Shown here: positions 1-9,230 of the stretch, one piece after another
Numbering within the stretch: position 1 is the stretch's first letter
Layout of the letters: every line of letters starts with the position of its first letter
NCBI RefSeq assembly: GCF_035982055.1
Contig: NZ_CP108427.1
Span: 310,001 to 374,000 of the forward strand
From: Streptomyces sp. NBC_01288
GTDB lineage: Bacteria > Actinomycetota > Actinomycetes > Streptomycetales > Streptomycetaceae
DNA: 64,000 nucleotides
Reading direction: 5' to 3'
Notes under the pieces: model-generated
What the model was told of the DNA's origin: nothing
Database searches by the model: none
What the model saw: the letters and a program-made list of their open reading frames with translations, nothing else
Translations under genes and position numbers: made by a program

Positions 1-2
1 GT

Positions 3-764
3 GACCTGCCTCACCTCCAGTTGCTGGCGCAGATCTCGGGCGACTACCCGCTCTACGCCGTCGTGCACGCCCCGTCCGAGGCGGCGACCAGCGAGGCGAT
101 CGACCGGATGTTCTCCGTGCCCGGCGTCCGGCGCGTCAACGCCCTGCCCGCGCTGAGCACGCTGCGCCGGGGCATCACCTGGGACCCGCAGTTCCTCACC
201 GACACCGAGCGCGCCGACCTGCTGAAGCTCACCGGCTCCCGCCCCGAGGGCACGGCGACCGCGACTCCCCCGGCGAAACCGCTCAGCGAGGCCGAGCGCG
301 GGGTCGTGGCCCAGCTGCTCCGGGACGGCCGCGCGTCCGCCGCGAGCATCGCCCGGACCGCCGACCTGGCCACCTCCACCGCGCACCGCGTGGTCCGCCG
401 GGTCCTGGACGAGGGCTGGGCCAAACCGCGCCTGGAGATCGTGTCCGAGTGGCTCGGCTTCCAGACCGCGTTCATCCTCCGGCTGCGGGTGGCGCCGGGC
501 GCGACCCCCGAAGTGATGCGCCGCATCGACCAGTTGCCCCAGACCCGGCTCGCCGCGCACGTCGCCAGCGACATGTCCGTGCTCGCCACCGGCCTGGTCA
601 CCGACCGCGCCGCCCTCGCGCTCTTCGTCGACAACGAGCTGGCGAGTATCCCCGGCCTCCTCGGCGTCAGCGTCGCCGTGATGCTCGCCGAACCGCGCCG
701 CTACTGGCTGGACCGCGACCTGACCACCGGCCTCGGCACGTTCCACGCACCCACCCTGCTGTGA
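3..764 (+). CDS. Lrp/AsnC-family regulator, two-domain type (5' partial)
   Basis: The frame is open from the left edge, so the true start lies outside the window. The visible part begins with the end of a ligand-sensing (RAM-like) domain. A second winged helix follows (about residues 90-140; LSEAERGVVAQLL then TADLATSTAHRVVRRVL as recognition region), and then a second RAM-like domain ending in WLDRDL. Single-domain Lrp proteins are about 150 residues; 250+ residues with an internal wHTH fits the duplicated AsnC architecture common in Streptomyces. Its target and effector cannot be told from this fragment. A strong hairpin follows the stop. Confidence 0.85.
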   Translation, partial: DLPHLQLLAQISGDYPLYAVVHAPSEAATSEAIDRMFSVPGVRRVNALPALSTLRRGITWDPQFLTDTERADLLKLTGSRPEGTATATPPAKPLSEAERGVVAQLLRDGRASAASIARTADLATSTAHRVVRRVLDEGWAKPRLEIVSEWLGFQTAFILRLRVAPGATPEVMRRIDQLPQTRLAAHVASDMSVLATGLVTDRAALALFVDNELASIPGLLGVSVAVMLAEPRRYWLDRDLTTGLGTFHAPTLL

Positions 765-770
765 GCAGAA

Positions 771-808
771 GGCGGGCGCCCCGGCACCGAAGCACCGGGG
801 CGCCCGCC
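771..808 (+). terminator. Intrinsic-type hairpin after the Lrp gene
   Basis: A perfect 14-bp stem (GGCGGGCGCCCCGG at 771-784 and its complement at 795-808) with a 10-base loop begins 6 bases after the stop codon. There is no T-run, as usual for Streptomyces terminators. It lies between convergent genes and probably serves both. Confidence 0.75.
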
Positions 809-834
809 GCCCTCAACTCGCAGTCCCCGTAGGG

Positions 835-2391
835 TCATCCGGTGCCGAAGGCCCCCGTGCTGTAGGCGCACTCCGTGTAGATGTAGCCCGACCTGAGCTT
901 CGCCGTGTCCGAGGCCGGCGTCGCGGTCGAACTGTCAGGACGGTGCACGAAGTACGTCGTCCCGGTCGGCAGGCTGATCGTCTTCTGCGGGTAGCTCTTG
1001 CCGGAGCTGCACGGCTTGAACCCCCTCAGCAGGGTGGTGGTCAGGGAGTACGACGTGCAGCTCCCGCAGCCCTTGAGCGTGAAGCTGCCGGTCACCGGAC
1101 CGGTGTACAGGACGGTGATGTCGTCCGGGCTGTCGTTCTTGACGGTGACGGAGATGCTGCCGCCGGACGCGGTCGTCGGGAGCTTCTTGCCCGCGGCCGG
1201 GACCGTCTGCGCCACCTCGGCGGCGATCGCGATCTTCTTGGCCCGGGCCCGGTTCTTGTCGTGCGTGTTCTTCTTCACGAAGTCGTTCATCGTGGAGAGC
1301 GCCGAGTCGAAGTCGCCGTCCTTGTACTGGAATACACCGCACTGGTAGGCACCGGAGTCGGCGCGGCTGCTCGCCTGCTGGGCGTCCGCGCTCAGCGCGT
1401 CGGACACACCTGCCCCACCGCCCTGAAGACTCCCGATCTGGGTGGAGAGACTCTCCAACCCGCTGACGGCCGTGCACGGTTGACTGCCCGTCACACCCTT
1501 CACCGCCGTGCTGACAGCCGACTTGACGGCCGGCTCGACCTGACCCGCCTGCGACGACTGCGGGAACGTGGCCAGCAGATCGCCGAAGTTCGTCGACCAG
1601 TCCGCGCGTTGGGCGGCGAGACCGGTGGAGCCGCACTCGTACAGCGAGGTAGCCAGCCGGTCGTCGGGCCAGGTGGTGAGCGTGCCCAGTTCCTTCTTGC
1701 TGATGGTGCCGGGGACGGTCCGCAGATACTTCAACTGGGGTATCGCGTCACAGTAGTTCTTCTGCGCATAGGCGCCGGAGACCGTCGTGTAGAACGTCTT
1801 CAGCCGGTCGGGCACGCGCTTGGCCGCCCGCGAACCGGAGTGGGCGGTGCCGAGGTCGTCGTACGCGACCAGCGCCTGGCGGTACTGCGGTTCGGCCGCC
1901 GAGAACGGCAACCTCCCCGAGTCCGCGACGAGTTGGTCGGCCTTCTCCAGCCGGTCGAGGAGCATCTGCTGGGTCGCCTCGTCGCGGGCGTTGTCGTAGA
2001 GGACGACTCCCCCGGCCGGTACGGCGAGCAGGACCAGGCCGAGCACGACCGCGACCGGGGTGGGCGAGGGCCAGGCGAGGCGGGTGCGCAGGCCGACCAA
2101 CGCGCCGTGGACGGCGGCGAGTACGAGGAACACGACGTACAGGGTGACGAAGGCGCCCGAGACGCCGTCCGGGTCGGCGGGCAGCGCCACCAGGAGCAGC
2201 ACGATGGTCGCGACCCAGCACACGGCCATGAGCAGCCAGCGGCGCATCAGTGCGTAACCGAGCCCGAGACCACTGAGGTTGAGGAGACCGACCGCCACGG
2301 ATCTGAGTCGGTCCGGCGGGGCGGGGGGTGGAGACGACGGCATCGGTGGCACGGCGAACCCCTGGACAGACCCGTACTGATCCCCGGACAT
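835..2391 (-). CDS. Membrane protein with large extracytoplasmic domain, unknown function
   Basis: The start is placed at ATG 2391 (MSGDQYGSVQG) because a GGGGGAGA ribosome site sits just upstream; a longer frame to 2412 is less likely. After a proline-rich cytoplasmic segment (about residues 15-30) come about four hydrophobic helices (about 35-150). A roughly 370-residue soluble part follows, with helical repeat-like segments (KADQLVADSG, EPQYRQALVAYDDLG) suggestive of TPR-type packing, and several Cys (CGSCTS, CGVFQY). The C-terminal part looks beta-rich. I do not recognise a named family. It converges with the Lrp gene. Confidence 0.8.
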   Translation of the reverse strand: MSGDQYGSVQGFAVPPMPSSPPPAPPDRLRSVAVGLLNLSGLGLGYALMRRWLLMAVCWVATIVLLLVALPADPDGVSGAFVTLYVVFLVLAAVHGALVGLRTRLAWPSPTPVAVVLGLVLLAVPAGGVVLYDNARDEATQQMLLDRLEKADQLVADSGRLPFSAAEPQYRQALVAYDDLGTAHSGSRAAKRVPDRLKTFYTTVSGAYAQKNYCDAIPQLKYLRTVPGTISKKELGTLTTWPDDRLATSLYECGSTGLAAQRADWSTNFGDLLATFPQSSQAGQVEPAVKSAVSTAVKGVTGSQPCTAVSGLESLSTQIGSLQGGGAGVSDALSADAQQASSRADSGAYQCGVFQYKDGDFDSALSTMNDFVKKNTHDKNRARAKKIAIAAEVAQTVPAAGKKLPTTASGGSISVTVKNDSPDDITVLYTGPVTGSFTLKGCGSCTSYSLTTTLLRGFKPCSSGKSYPQKTISLPTGTTYFVHRPDSSTATPASDTAKLRSGYIYTECAYSTGAFGTG

Positions 2392-2450
2392 GATTCTCCC
2401 CCCGCTCAACAATGCCCCCGTTACCGTGACTTGTCAGTGTACGGTCGGGT

Positions 2451-3227
2451 TCACCGCCAGGACAGTGGGGTCCTCGTAGCCCCTCCGCCGCGCAGCACGC
2501 GGGAGAGTCCCAGCGCCGCCGTCCTTACGGCCGGGGCAAGTTGGGCGGGCCGGAAGCGGGTGCGCGGTACGGCGACCGAGAGGGCGGCGACCGCGGTGTC
2601 GCCGGCGAACACCGGGGCCGCGATGCAGCTCACCTCCAACGCGGCCTCCTGCTCCTCGTAGGAGAGGCCGGAGACCTGGATCTTCTCCAGGGTCATGCGC
2701 AGCCGGGCCGGGTCGGTGATCGAGTGCGGGGTGAGGCTCGGCAGCGGGCGGGACAGCACCTCCTCCGTCAACTCGGCACCGGAGAAGGCGAGTAGGGCCT
2801 TGCCGACCGCTGTACAGGTCAGCGGCAGACTGCCGCCGATGCGGGAGGGCAGCCGCAGGGCCTCGTGGCCGTGGATGCGTTCGAGGTAGACCACCTCCAT
2901 GCCCTCGCGGACGCCCAGGTGGATGGTCTCGCGGGTGGCCTCGAAGAGGTCCTGGAGGAAGGGCAGGGCCGTCTCGCGCAGATCGCGCCGGTGCGGCACC
3001 AGCGAGCCCAGCTCGAAGAGCTTCGCGCCGAGCAGATAGTGCGGGCCCGAGCGCTCCAGCCAGCCCAGCCGGACGAGGTCGGCGGCCAGCCGGTGGACCG
3101 TGGGCTTGGGCAGTCCGGTGTGCTCGGAAAGTTCCGACAGGCGATACGGTCCGCCGCTCGGGCTGAAACAGTCGAGGATGAGCGCGGCTTTCTCCAGCAT
3201 GCTGCCGCTCGCGTTGTTCCGTGTCAC
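2451..3227 (-). CDS. IclR-family transcriptional regulator
   Basis: At 258 residues it has the usual IclR length. An N-terminal winged helix (about 10-70; [24 protein letters not shown]) is followed by the IclR effector domain ([48 protein letters not shown]). It is divergent from a hydratase/dehydrogenase/aldolase operon. IclR proteins of the MhpR type commonly control such aromatic lower pathways, so it is the likely pathway regulator (inference). The GTG start at 3227 lies inside a 21-bp palindrome, which suggests autoregulation; an internal ATG at residue 10 is an alternative start. Confidence 0.9.
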   Translation of the reverse strand: MTRNNASGSMLEKAALILDCFSPSGGPYRLSELSEHTGLPKPTVHRLAADLVRLGWLERSGPHYLLGAKLFELGSLVPHRRDLRETALPFLQDLFEATRETIHLGVREGMEVVYLERIHGHEALRLPSRIGGSLPLTCTAVGKALLAFSGAELTEEVLSRPLPSLTPHSITDPARLRMTLEKIQVSGLSYEEQEAALEVSCIAAPVFAGDTAVAALSVAVPRTRFRPAQLAPAVRTAALGLSRVLRGGGATRTPLSWR

Positions 3228-3234
3228 GGAACAA
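3214..3234. promoter_or_regulatory. Palindromic operator, probable IclR site
   Basis: A perfect 21-bp palindrome: arm TTGTTCCGTG, a single central T, then the exact complement CACGGAACAA. TTCCG...CGGAA is the usual half-site shape for IclR-family regulators. It overlaps the start codon of the IclR gene and lies about 107 bases before the divergent hydratase gene. Confidence 0.7.
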
Positions 3235-3340
3235 ACATTGTCCCTTCGCGGGGATGCTGTCTATACCGGAGGTGCACCCGCACCACTCCCTGGACCCGCA
3301 TCTCTCCCCCAGACCCGTACCGCTCCACCGGAGGTAACCC

Positions 3341-4192
3341 GTGCCCACCGTGCCCGACGGCGCCCGTCCGGACGCCGTGTCCCCGGCCGTGGTCAAGGCC
3401 GCCGACCTGCTGGCGGAGGCCACCCGCACCGGGGTCGCCTGTCCGCCGGTACGCGACCTGCTCGACGGCGGCGGTCTGGAGACCGCCTACGCCGTGCAGC
3501 AGCTGAACGTCCGGCGCGGTGTGGACGCCGGCCGCCGCATCGTCGGCCGCAAGATCGGCCTGACCTCCCCCGCCGTACAGCGCCAACTCGGCGTGGACCA
3601 GCCGGACTTCGGCGCGCTGTTCGCGGACATGGCGGTGCCGGACGGCGGCGAGGTGCCCCTGGGCCGGCTGCTCCAGCCGAAGGTGGAGGCGGAGGTCGCG
3701 CTGGTCCTCGGCCGGGACCTGCCGGAGCGCGAGTGCACGATCGTCGACGTGCTGCGCGCGGTGGACTTCGCGCTGCCCGCGCTGGAGATCGTCGACAGCC
3801 GGGTGCGGAACTGGGACATCTCCCTCGTCGACACCGTCGCCGACAACGCGTCCTGCGGTCTGTACGTCCTGGGCGCCACGCCCGTACCGCTGACCGCCGT
3901 GGACCTGCGCACCGTCACGATGACCATGGCCCGGGGCGGCGAGACCGTCTCCGAGGGCACCGGCGGCGACTGTCTCGGCAGCCCCCTCACCGCCGCCGTC
4001 TGGCTCGCCTCGGCCCTCGCCGAGCGGGGCGACCCGCTGCGCGCGGGCGACCTCGTGCTCACCGGCGCCCTGGGCCCGATGACCCCGGCCGCGCCGGGCG
4101 ACGCCTTCGAGGCCCACATCTCGGACCTGGGCTCGGTACGGGTCCGCTTCGCCGAGGAAGCCACCGAAGCTTCGGAAGGGGACGGAAAGTGA
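3341..4192 (+). CDS. mhpD: 2-keto-4-pentenoate hydratase
   Basis: This FAH/hydratase-superfamily enzyme (283 residues) adds water to 2-hydroxypenta-2,4-dienoate to give 4-hydroxy-2-oxovalerate in the lower meta-cleavage pathway. Diagnostic segments include [17 protein letters not shown] (about 70-85) and the metal-binding [14 protein letters not shown] (about 110). The GTG start at 3341 is preceded by GGAGG. Its stop overlaps the next start by 4 bases (GTGA), so the three genes look translationally coupled. The symbol is by function; mhpD, bphH, hsaE and tesE type names apply to related enzymes. Confidence 0.9.
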   Translation: MPTVPDGARPDAVSPAVVKAADLLAEATRTGVACPPVRDLLDGGGLETAYAVQQLNVRRGVDAGRRIVGRKIGLTSPAVQRQLGVDQPDFGALFADMAVPDGGEVPLGRLLQPKVEAEVALVLGRDLPERECTIVDVLRAVDFALPALEIVDSRVRNWDISLVDTVADNASCGLYVLGATPVPLTAVDLRTVTMTMARGGETVSEGTGGDCLGSPLTAAVWLASALAERGDPLRAGDLVLTGALGPMTPAAPGDAFEAHISDLGSVRVRFAEEATEASEGDGK

Positions 4193-5124
4193 CCACGAAG
4201 GTCGCCATCATCGGCTCCGGCAACATAGGCACCGACCTCCTGATCAAGGTCCTACGCCTGTCCGAGACCCTGGAGATCGCCGCGCTGGCCGGCATCGACC
4301 CGGACTCCGACGGCCTGGCCCGTGCCCGCCGCCTCAAGGTCGCCACGACCCACGAGGGCGTCGAAGGACTGGTCGCCCTGGACGAGTTCGCCGATGTCGA
4401 CATCGTCTTCGACGCGACCTCGGCCGGCGCCCACCGCCACCACGAGGAGGTCCTGCGGCCGCTGGGCCGCACCCTCGTCGACCTCACCCCGGCCGCCCTC
4501 GGCCCGTACGTCGTCCCGCCGGTCAACGGCGACGCCCATCTCGACGCCCCGAACGTCAACATGGTCACGTGCGGCGGCCAGGCCACGATCCCGATCGTCG
4601 CCGCGGTGGGCGCGGTCTCGCCGGTCCACTACGGCGAGATCGTCGCGTCCATCGCCTCGCGCTCGGCGGGCCCCGGCACCCGCGCGAACATCGACGAGTT
4701 CACCGAGACCACCTCCCAGGCCATCGAGGTGGTCGGCGGCGCCGCACGCGGCAAGGCGATCATCGTCCTCAACCCGGCCGAACCCCCGCTGATCATGCGG
4801 GACACCGTGCACTGCCTGGTCTCCGACTGCGCGACCGAGGCGGTCACCGCGTCCGTCGAGGAGATGGTCGGCCGCGTCCAGGCGTACGTGCCCGGTTACC
4901 GCCTCAAGCAGAAGGTCCAGTACGACAAGGTGGCCGCCGACGACCCGCTGCGCACTCTCGCGCCGGGCGCGGGCGAACTGCTGAAGGTGTCGGTGTTCCT
5001 GGAGGTCGAGGGCGCCGCCCACTACCTCCCCGCCTACGCCGGGAACCTCGACATCATGACCTCGGCCGCGCTGCGCACCGCGGAACGCATGGCCGGCCGC
5101 GCCCGCAAGGAGGCAGCCAAGTGA
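4189..5124 (+). CDS. mhpF: Acetaldehyde dehydrogenase (acylating)
   Basis: The enzyme (311 residues) oxidises acetaldehyde to acetyl-CoA with NAD+ and CoA. An N-terminal Rossmann motif ([14 protein letters not shown], about 5-18) precedes the catalytic Cys at about 128 in [11 protein letters not shown]. The C-terminal half carries the dimerisation/substrate region ([17 protein letters not shown]). The open frame runs further upstream, but the GTG at 4189 in the GTGA overlap with the hydratase stop is clearly the start. It normally forms a channelling complex with the downstream aldolase, passing acetaldehyde directly. Confidence 0.95.
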   Translation: MTTKVAIIGSGNIGTDLLIKVLRLSETLEIAALAGIDPDSDGLARARRLKVATTHEGVEGLVALDEFADVDIVFDATSAGAHRHHEEVLRPLGRTLVDLTPAALGPYVVPPVNGDAHLDAPNVNMVTCGGQATIPIVAAVGAVSPVHYGEIVASIASRSAGPGTRANIDEFTETTSQAIEVVGGAARGKAIIVLNPAEPPLIMRDTVHCLVSDCATEAVTASVEEMVGRVQAYVPGYRLKQKVQYDKVAADDPLRTLAPGAGELLKVSVFLEVEGAAHYLPAYAGNLDIMTSAALRTAERMAGRARKEAAK

Positions 5125-6137
5125 CCCCGTCCCTCTACGTCCAGGACGTCACCCTGCGGGACGGCATGCACGCCGTACGGCACCGCTACACCGTCGACCA
5201 GGCCCGCGCGATCGCCGGCGCCCTGGACGCGGCCGGAGTGGCGGCGATCGAGATCGCGCACGGCGACGGGCTGTCGGGCTCCAGCATCAACTACGGCGTC
5301 GGCGCCCACACCGACTGGGAGTGGATCGAGGCCGTCACCGGCGCCGTACAACAGGCCGTCCCCACCACCCTGTTGCTGCCCGGCATCGGAACCGTCCACG
5401 ACCTGAAGCAGGCCCACGCGCTGGGCATCCGCTCGGTGCGGGTCGCCACGCACTGCACCGAGGCCGACATCTCCGCACAGCACATCGCCGCCGCGCGGGA
5501 GTTGGGCATGGACGTGGCCGGGTTCCTGATGATGTCCCACATGGCCGAGCCCGCCGAACTCGCCCGCCAGGCCAAGCTGATGGAGTCCTACGGCGCCCAC
5601 TGCGTCTATGTCACCGACTCCGGGGGCCGGTTGACGATGGACGGGGTCCGGGACCGCTTCCGCGCGTACCGCGAAGTCCTCGCCCCGGAGACCGAGTTGG
5701 GCATCCACGCGCACCACAACCTCGCCCTCGGCGTGGCCAACACGGTCGTCGCGGTCGAGGGCGGCGCGATCCGCGTCGACGCCTCCCTCGCGGGCCAGGG
5801 CGCCGGTGCGGGCAACTGTCCGCTGGAGGCGTTCGTCGCGGTCGCCGACCTGATGGGCTGGAAGCACGGCTGCGACCTGTTCCCGCTCATGGACGCGGCC
5901 GACGATCTCGTACGACCGCTGCAAGATCGCGAGGTACGGGTGGACCGCGAGACCCTCAGCCTCGGCTACGCGGGCGTGTACTCCAGCTTCCTGCGCCACG
6001 CCGAGACCGCCGCCGCCCGCTACGGCCTCGACACGCGCAGCATCCTGGTCGAGGCCGGGCGGCGGGCGATGGTCGGCGGCCAGGAGGACATGATCACCGA
6101 CATCGCGCTGGACCTCGTCGCGCGTGCGGAGGACTGA
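5121..6137 (+). CDS. mhpE: 4-hydroxy-2-oxovalerate aldolase
   Basis: A 338-residue DRE-TIM enzyme that cleaves 4-hydroxy-2-oxovalerate to pyruvate and acetaldehyde. The signature [15 protein letters not shown] lies near the N-terminus, the metal-binding HAHHN at about 198-202, and a C-terminal communication domain (about 270-338) contacts the dehydrogenase. The GTG start overlaps the dehydrogenase stop by 4 bases. With its two upstream neighbours it converts dienoates to pyruvate plus acetyl-CoA. No ring-cleavage dioxygenase is in the window, so upstream steps are encoded elsewhere. Confidence 0.95.
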   Translation: MTPSLYVQDVTLRDGMHAVRHRYTVDQARAIAGALDAAGVAAIEIAHGDGLSGSSINYGVGAHTDWEWIEAVTGAVQQAVPTTLLLPGIGTVHDLKQAHALGIRSVRVATHCTEADISAQHIAAARELGMDVAGFLMMSHMAEPAELARQAKLMESYGAHCVYVTDSGGRLTMDGVRDRFRAYREVLAPETELGIHAHHNLALGVANTVVAVEGGAIRVDASLAGQGAGAGNCPLEAFVAVADLMGWKHGCDLFPLMDAADDLVRPLQDREVRVDRETLSLGYAGVYSSFLRHAETAAARYGLDTRSILVEAGRRAMVGGQEDMITDIALDLVARAED

Positions 6138-6143
6138 CCCGGG

Positions 6144-7000
6144 TCAAGGGGCGATGTCCATGCGCTGCGTGCCGATGACCGACAGCAGCCGCAACGCCCC
6201 CTCGGACGGTGAACCGGGAGTGGCCGTGTAGATCACGACCCGCTGGTCCCGGTCGGAGATGTCGAGGACATCGCAGTTGACGGTCACCGGGCCGACCGAC
6301 GGGTGCTGGAAGGTCTTACAGAAGGTGGGCGCGGCGGCCACGTCGTGGGAGTCCCACAACTCGGTGAACTCCTCGCTCCCGGCGAGGAGTTCGTCCACCA
6401 GCTCGGTCAGCTCGGGGTCGTCGGGGTAGCGGGCGGCGGTGGCGCGCAGGTCCTGGGCCGCGCGGCGCGCGAACTCGTCCGCGTCCGAGACCCCGTACAA
6501 CCGTCGCCCCTCCGGGTGCGGGCCGAGGAAGACCCGGCGCACCAGGTTGCGGTCGCGGCGCGGCACGGCACGGCGGAGAAGTCCTCCATGAGGGCGGCGG
6601 CCAGGTCGTTCCAGGCGATCACCTCGTGCGTCGCGGAGACCACGATCGCGGCGGCCTGCGGCAGCCGGTGCAACAGGTCCAGGATGCTCTGCCGCACCTC
6701 GCGCGAGGGACCGGGCGGCGGGCCCGGCGGTACGCCCGCGAGGTGGTGGAGGTGGTCGCGCTCGGCGTCCGTCAGGCGCAGGGCGCGGGCGAGCCCGGCC
6801 AGTACCTCGCGCGACGGATGCGGGCCACGCGCCTGTTCCAGCCGGGTGTAGTACTCGGTGGAGATGAACGCCAGCTGGGCCGCCTCCTCGCGGCGCAGCC
6901 CCGGCGTACGGCGGCGCGGTCCCGTGGGCAGCCCCACCTCGGCGGGGGTGATCCGCTCACGCCTGCTGCGCAGGAAGTCGGCCAGTTCTCGTCGGTCCAC
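6144..7000 (-). pseudogene. XRE/MmyB-type regulator interrupted by a frameshift
   Basis: Two frames join into one typical XRE + MmyB-like ligand-domain regulator (about 283 residues). Positions 6572-7000 encode the HTH (LADFLRSRRERITPAEVGLP...YYTRLEQARG) and the first part of the sensor domain (VIAWNDLAAALMEDFSAVP). Positions 6144-6566 encode the rest in another frame (RRDRNLVRRVFLGPHPEGRRLYG... to the end). They are separated by a tandem duplicated pentamer (GGCAC twice, 6562-6571 on the plus strand); removing one copy restores DFSAVP-RRDRN exactly. It may be a real lesion, a reversible slippage site or an assembly error. It is divergent from an SDR, the usual partner of this regulator type. 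Confidence 0.85.
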
Positions 7001-7086
7001 TCCCCCAGTGTGTACGCGCGTCGGCTGGCCAGCCAGGTACTGCCGGTGCCTGGATCAGCCCCACGGACGGGCGCAGGCTCGCTGCC

Positions 7087-7872
7087 ATGACCAACACATC
7101 CACTCCTCCCTCCCTCGGCCTGCTGTCCGGCAAGGTCGCCTTCGTCACCGGCGCGGGACGCGGCATCGGCGCGGCGGCGGCGCGACTGTTCGCCCGCGAA
7201 GGCGCCCGAGTGCTGCTCGCGGCCCGCACGCAGGCCCAACTGAAGACGGTCACCGAAGAAATCCGGGAGGCGGGCGGCACCGCGGACTACGTGGTGTGCG
7301 ACCTGGCCGACGCGACCAGCGTGCGCGCGGCCGTAGACCGGACCGTCGACCTGTACGGCCGGCTCGACGTGGCCTTCAACAACGGCGCGACGATCCAACG
7401 CCCGGGCCCGATGGACGAGTTGCCCGAGAGCGACTTCGACCATGTCTACGACGTGAACCTCAAGGGCGTCTGGCTCGCCATGGTCGCCCAGGTCGCCGCG
7501 ATCCGGGCTACCGCGGGAACGGGCGCCATCGTCAACAACTCCTCCGTCGGCAGCCTGATGGGCAACCCCGAACTGCCCGCCTACGGCGCGATGAAGCGGG
7601 CGGTCAACAGCCTCACCGAGTCGGCCGCCCTCACCTACGGCCCGGAAGGCATCCGGGTCAACGCCATCGCGCCGGGCGGCACGCTGACCGAGATGATCCG
7701 GACCTGGGAAGCGGACTCCCCCGGTCTCCTGGAACGCATCACGGCGCACACCCCGCTGGGGCGCACGGCCGAGCCCGACGAGATCGCCCAGGCGGCGGCC
7801 TGGCTGCTCAGCGACCGTGCGTCCTTCGTGACCGGCACGGTCCTGCGGGTCGACGGCGGCGCGCGGGCCTGA
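7087..7872 (+). CDS. Short-chain dehydrogenase/reductase
   Basis: A classical SDR of 261 residues. The NAD(P)-binding TGAGRGIGAAAARLF is at about 21-35, the NNG element is in place of NNAG (VAFNNGAT), the Ser of VNNSSVGS precedes the catalytic YGAMK (about 159-163), and the C-terminus VTGTVLRVDGGARA fits the substrate loop and tail. R residues after the first strand (LLAARTQAQ) suggest NADP(H). It is divergent from the broken XRE regulator, which probably controlled it. The substrate is unknown. Confidence 0.9.
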   Translation: MTNTSTPPSLGLLSGKVAFVTGAGRGIGAAAARLFAREGARVLLAARTQAQLKTVTEEIREAGGTADYVVCDLADATSVRAAVDRTVDLYGRLDVAFNNGATIQRPGPMDELPESDFDHVYDVNLKGVWLAMVAQVAAIRATAGTGAIVNNSSVGSLMGNPELPAYGAMKRAVNSLTESAALTYGPEGIRVNAIAPGGTLTEMIRTWEADSPGLLERITAHTPLGRTAEPDEIAQAAAWLLSDRASFVTGTVLRVDGGARA

Positions 7873-7913
7873 CCGTCGGGTCGAGCGGCTGGGCGAACGG
7901 CTGGACGGCCGGT

Positions 7914-9002
7914 TCAGGCAGCCGGTTCGGCAGCGGGTTCACCAGTAGCTTCCCGACGATTGTGGCGGCGGATGATCAGCCACGTTATCCAGCCGACGCC
8001 GATGATGAACCCGAAGCTGATGATCCGGTAGAGCACGACCGTGGCGATCGCGGTACTGGTCGCGACCCCGCCCGTGACCAGTCCGAGGATCAGCGCGCTG
8101 TCGATGAGCCCGAGGCCGCCCGGGATGATCGTGAGCGTCCCGGCGGCCATGCCCGCGCAGAAGGCGAGCAGCAGTTGGGCGCTGCTGATCTGCGTGTCGC
8201 TGATGGCGTGGAAGCACAGCCACAGACAGCCCGCGTCGAGCAGCCAGTTGAGTACGGCGAAGACGGCGGCGGCGACGGCGTGCCGGGGTTCGAGCCGGGC
8301 GGTGCGGAGCTGCTCGACGAAGCCGCGGATGCGGTCCAGGCCCTGGGTCTCGGGAAGGTGCCGCAGCCGGTTGACCTTGGCCAGCGCGGCGCGGGTGGCC
8401 GGTTCGACCTTCTCGGGGTGGCGGGTGATGCGCCGGATGCCGACGGTGAGCAGCAGCACGGCCAGGCCGAGGGTGACGAGGCTGTGCCACTGGAGGCTTC
8501 CGTCGGAGGCGATCGCGGAGATCGCGGTGACGACGGCCAGGGCCGCCGCGGAGAGCAGGCCGGACAGCGCGATGCACCAGGAGGCGACGGCGGGCGTGGC
8601 TCCGAAGCGGCGCATCTGCTGGTAGTTGAAGTGCGTGGAGAAGGCGGGCCCGCCGGGCAGGGTGACGCTGAGCGAGTGGGCCGCATAGGCGAGGGCGATG
8701 TGCCGTTGGATCGGCACGATCACCCCGGCCGAGCGCAGCAGTCGGCGTTGCATGCGCGCGTAGCAGCCCATGGCGGCCACTTCGGCGACGAGCGCGACGG
8801 CGAACCAGTTCAGCCGGGGTGCGCGCAGCTGCGACAGCGCGGCGGCCAACGACGGCCATCCCAGGACGAGTTCGGTGGTGAACAGCGCGAGCAGGACCGT
8901 GATCACCAGCGGCCGCAGCCAGCGTCGGGTGCGATGCGGGGCCTCGTCGGCCGGTTCGAGGGTGGGGGTGGGCTGGTCGGCGGTGGCGTCCGGGGTGTTC
9001 AC
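7914..9002 (-). CDS. Lysylphosphatidylglycerol synthase-like/UPF0104 integral membrane protein
   Basis: The protein has 362 residues with about eight hydrophobic helices after a roughly 30-residue polar N-terminus. The family-like segments VTLPGGPAFSTHFNYQQMRRFG and IIPGGLGLIDSALILGLV match the flippase-type domain of the LPG-synthetase TM/YbhN family. There is no soluble lysyltransferase domain, so it is a membrane-only member, probably involved in lipid or lipid-linked substrate handling. The exact substrate cannot be read from sequence. A 228-base gap upstream (9003-9230) holds no gene that I can support. Confidence 0.8.
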   Translation of the reverse strand: MNTPDATADQPTPTLEPADEAPHRTRRWLRPLVITVLLALFTTELVLGWPSLAAALSQLRAPRLNWFAVALVAEVAAMGCYARMQRRLLRSAGVIVPIQRHIALAYAAHSLSVTLPGGPAFSTHFNYQQMRRFGATPAVASWCIALSGLLSAAALAVVTAISAIASDGSLQWHSLVTLGLAVLLLTVGIRRITRHPEKVEPATRAALAKVNRLRHLPETQGLDRIRGFVEQLRTARLEPRHAVAAAVFAVLNWLLDAGCLWLCFHAISDTQISSAQLLLAFCAGMAAGTLTIIPGGLGLIDSALILGLVTGGVATSTAIATVVLYRIISFGFIIGVGWITWLIIRRHNRREATGEPAAEPAA

Positions 9003-9230
9003 AGGCAGTACCGTCGGTCTCCGTCAGCTGGGCGGGAACGGCATCCGACCGAGAGCCCCTGGACGGTTGCCCGCGAGCGGGCAATGACATTCAGTCGTCG
9101 GGGACTCCGTCGCCGCTAAGTGCGGGAACGGTGTTCTCCGAACGGGCGAGGGAACGGGCGCCGAGGCGGAACTGTTCCAGTTTATCCCCGATGGTCCGGC
9201 CGACCGGCGTGCACCCCCGGCCGACTCCGG

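Noticed and set aside
943..2661. 572-residue frame opposite the membrane protein gene
   Set aside because: Same type of antisense GC artefact; it also runs through the intergenic region and into the IclR gene.
3100..5124. Long frame suggesting a hydratase-linked 674-residue fusion
   Set aside because: The part before 4189 is the shadow of the hydratase in another frame; the GTGA overlap and family N-terminus place the dehydrogenase start at 4189.
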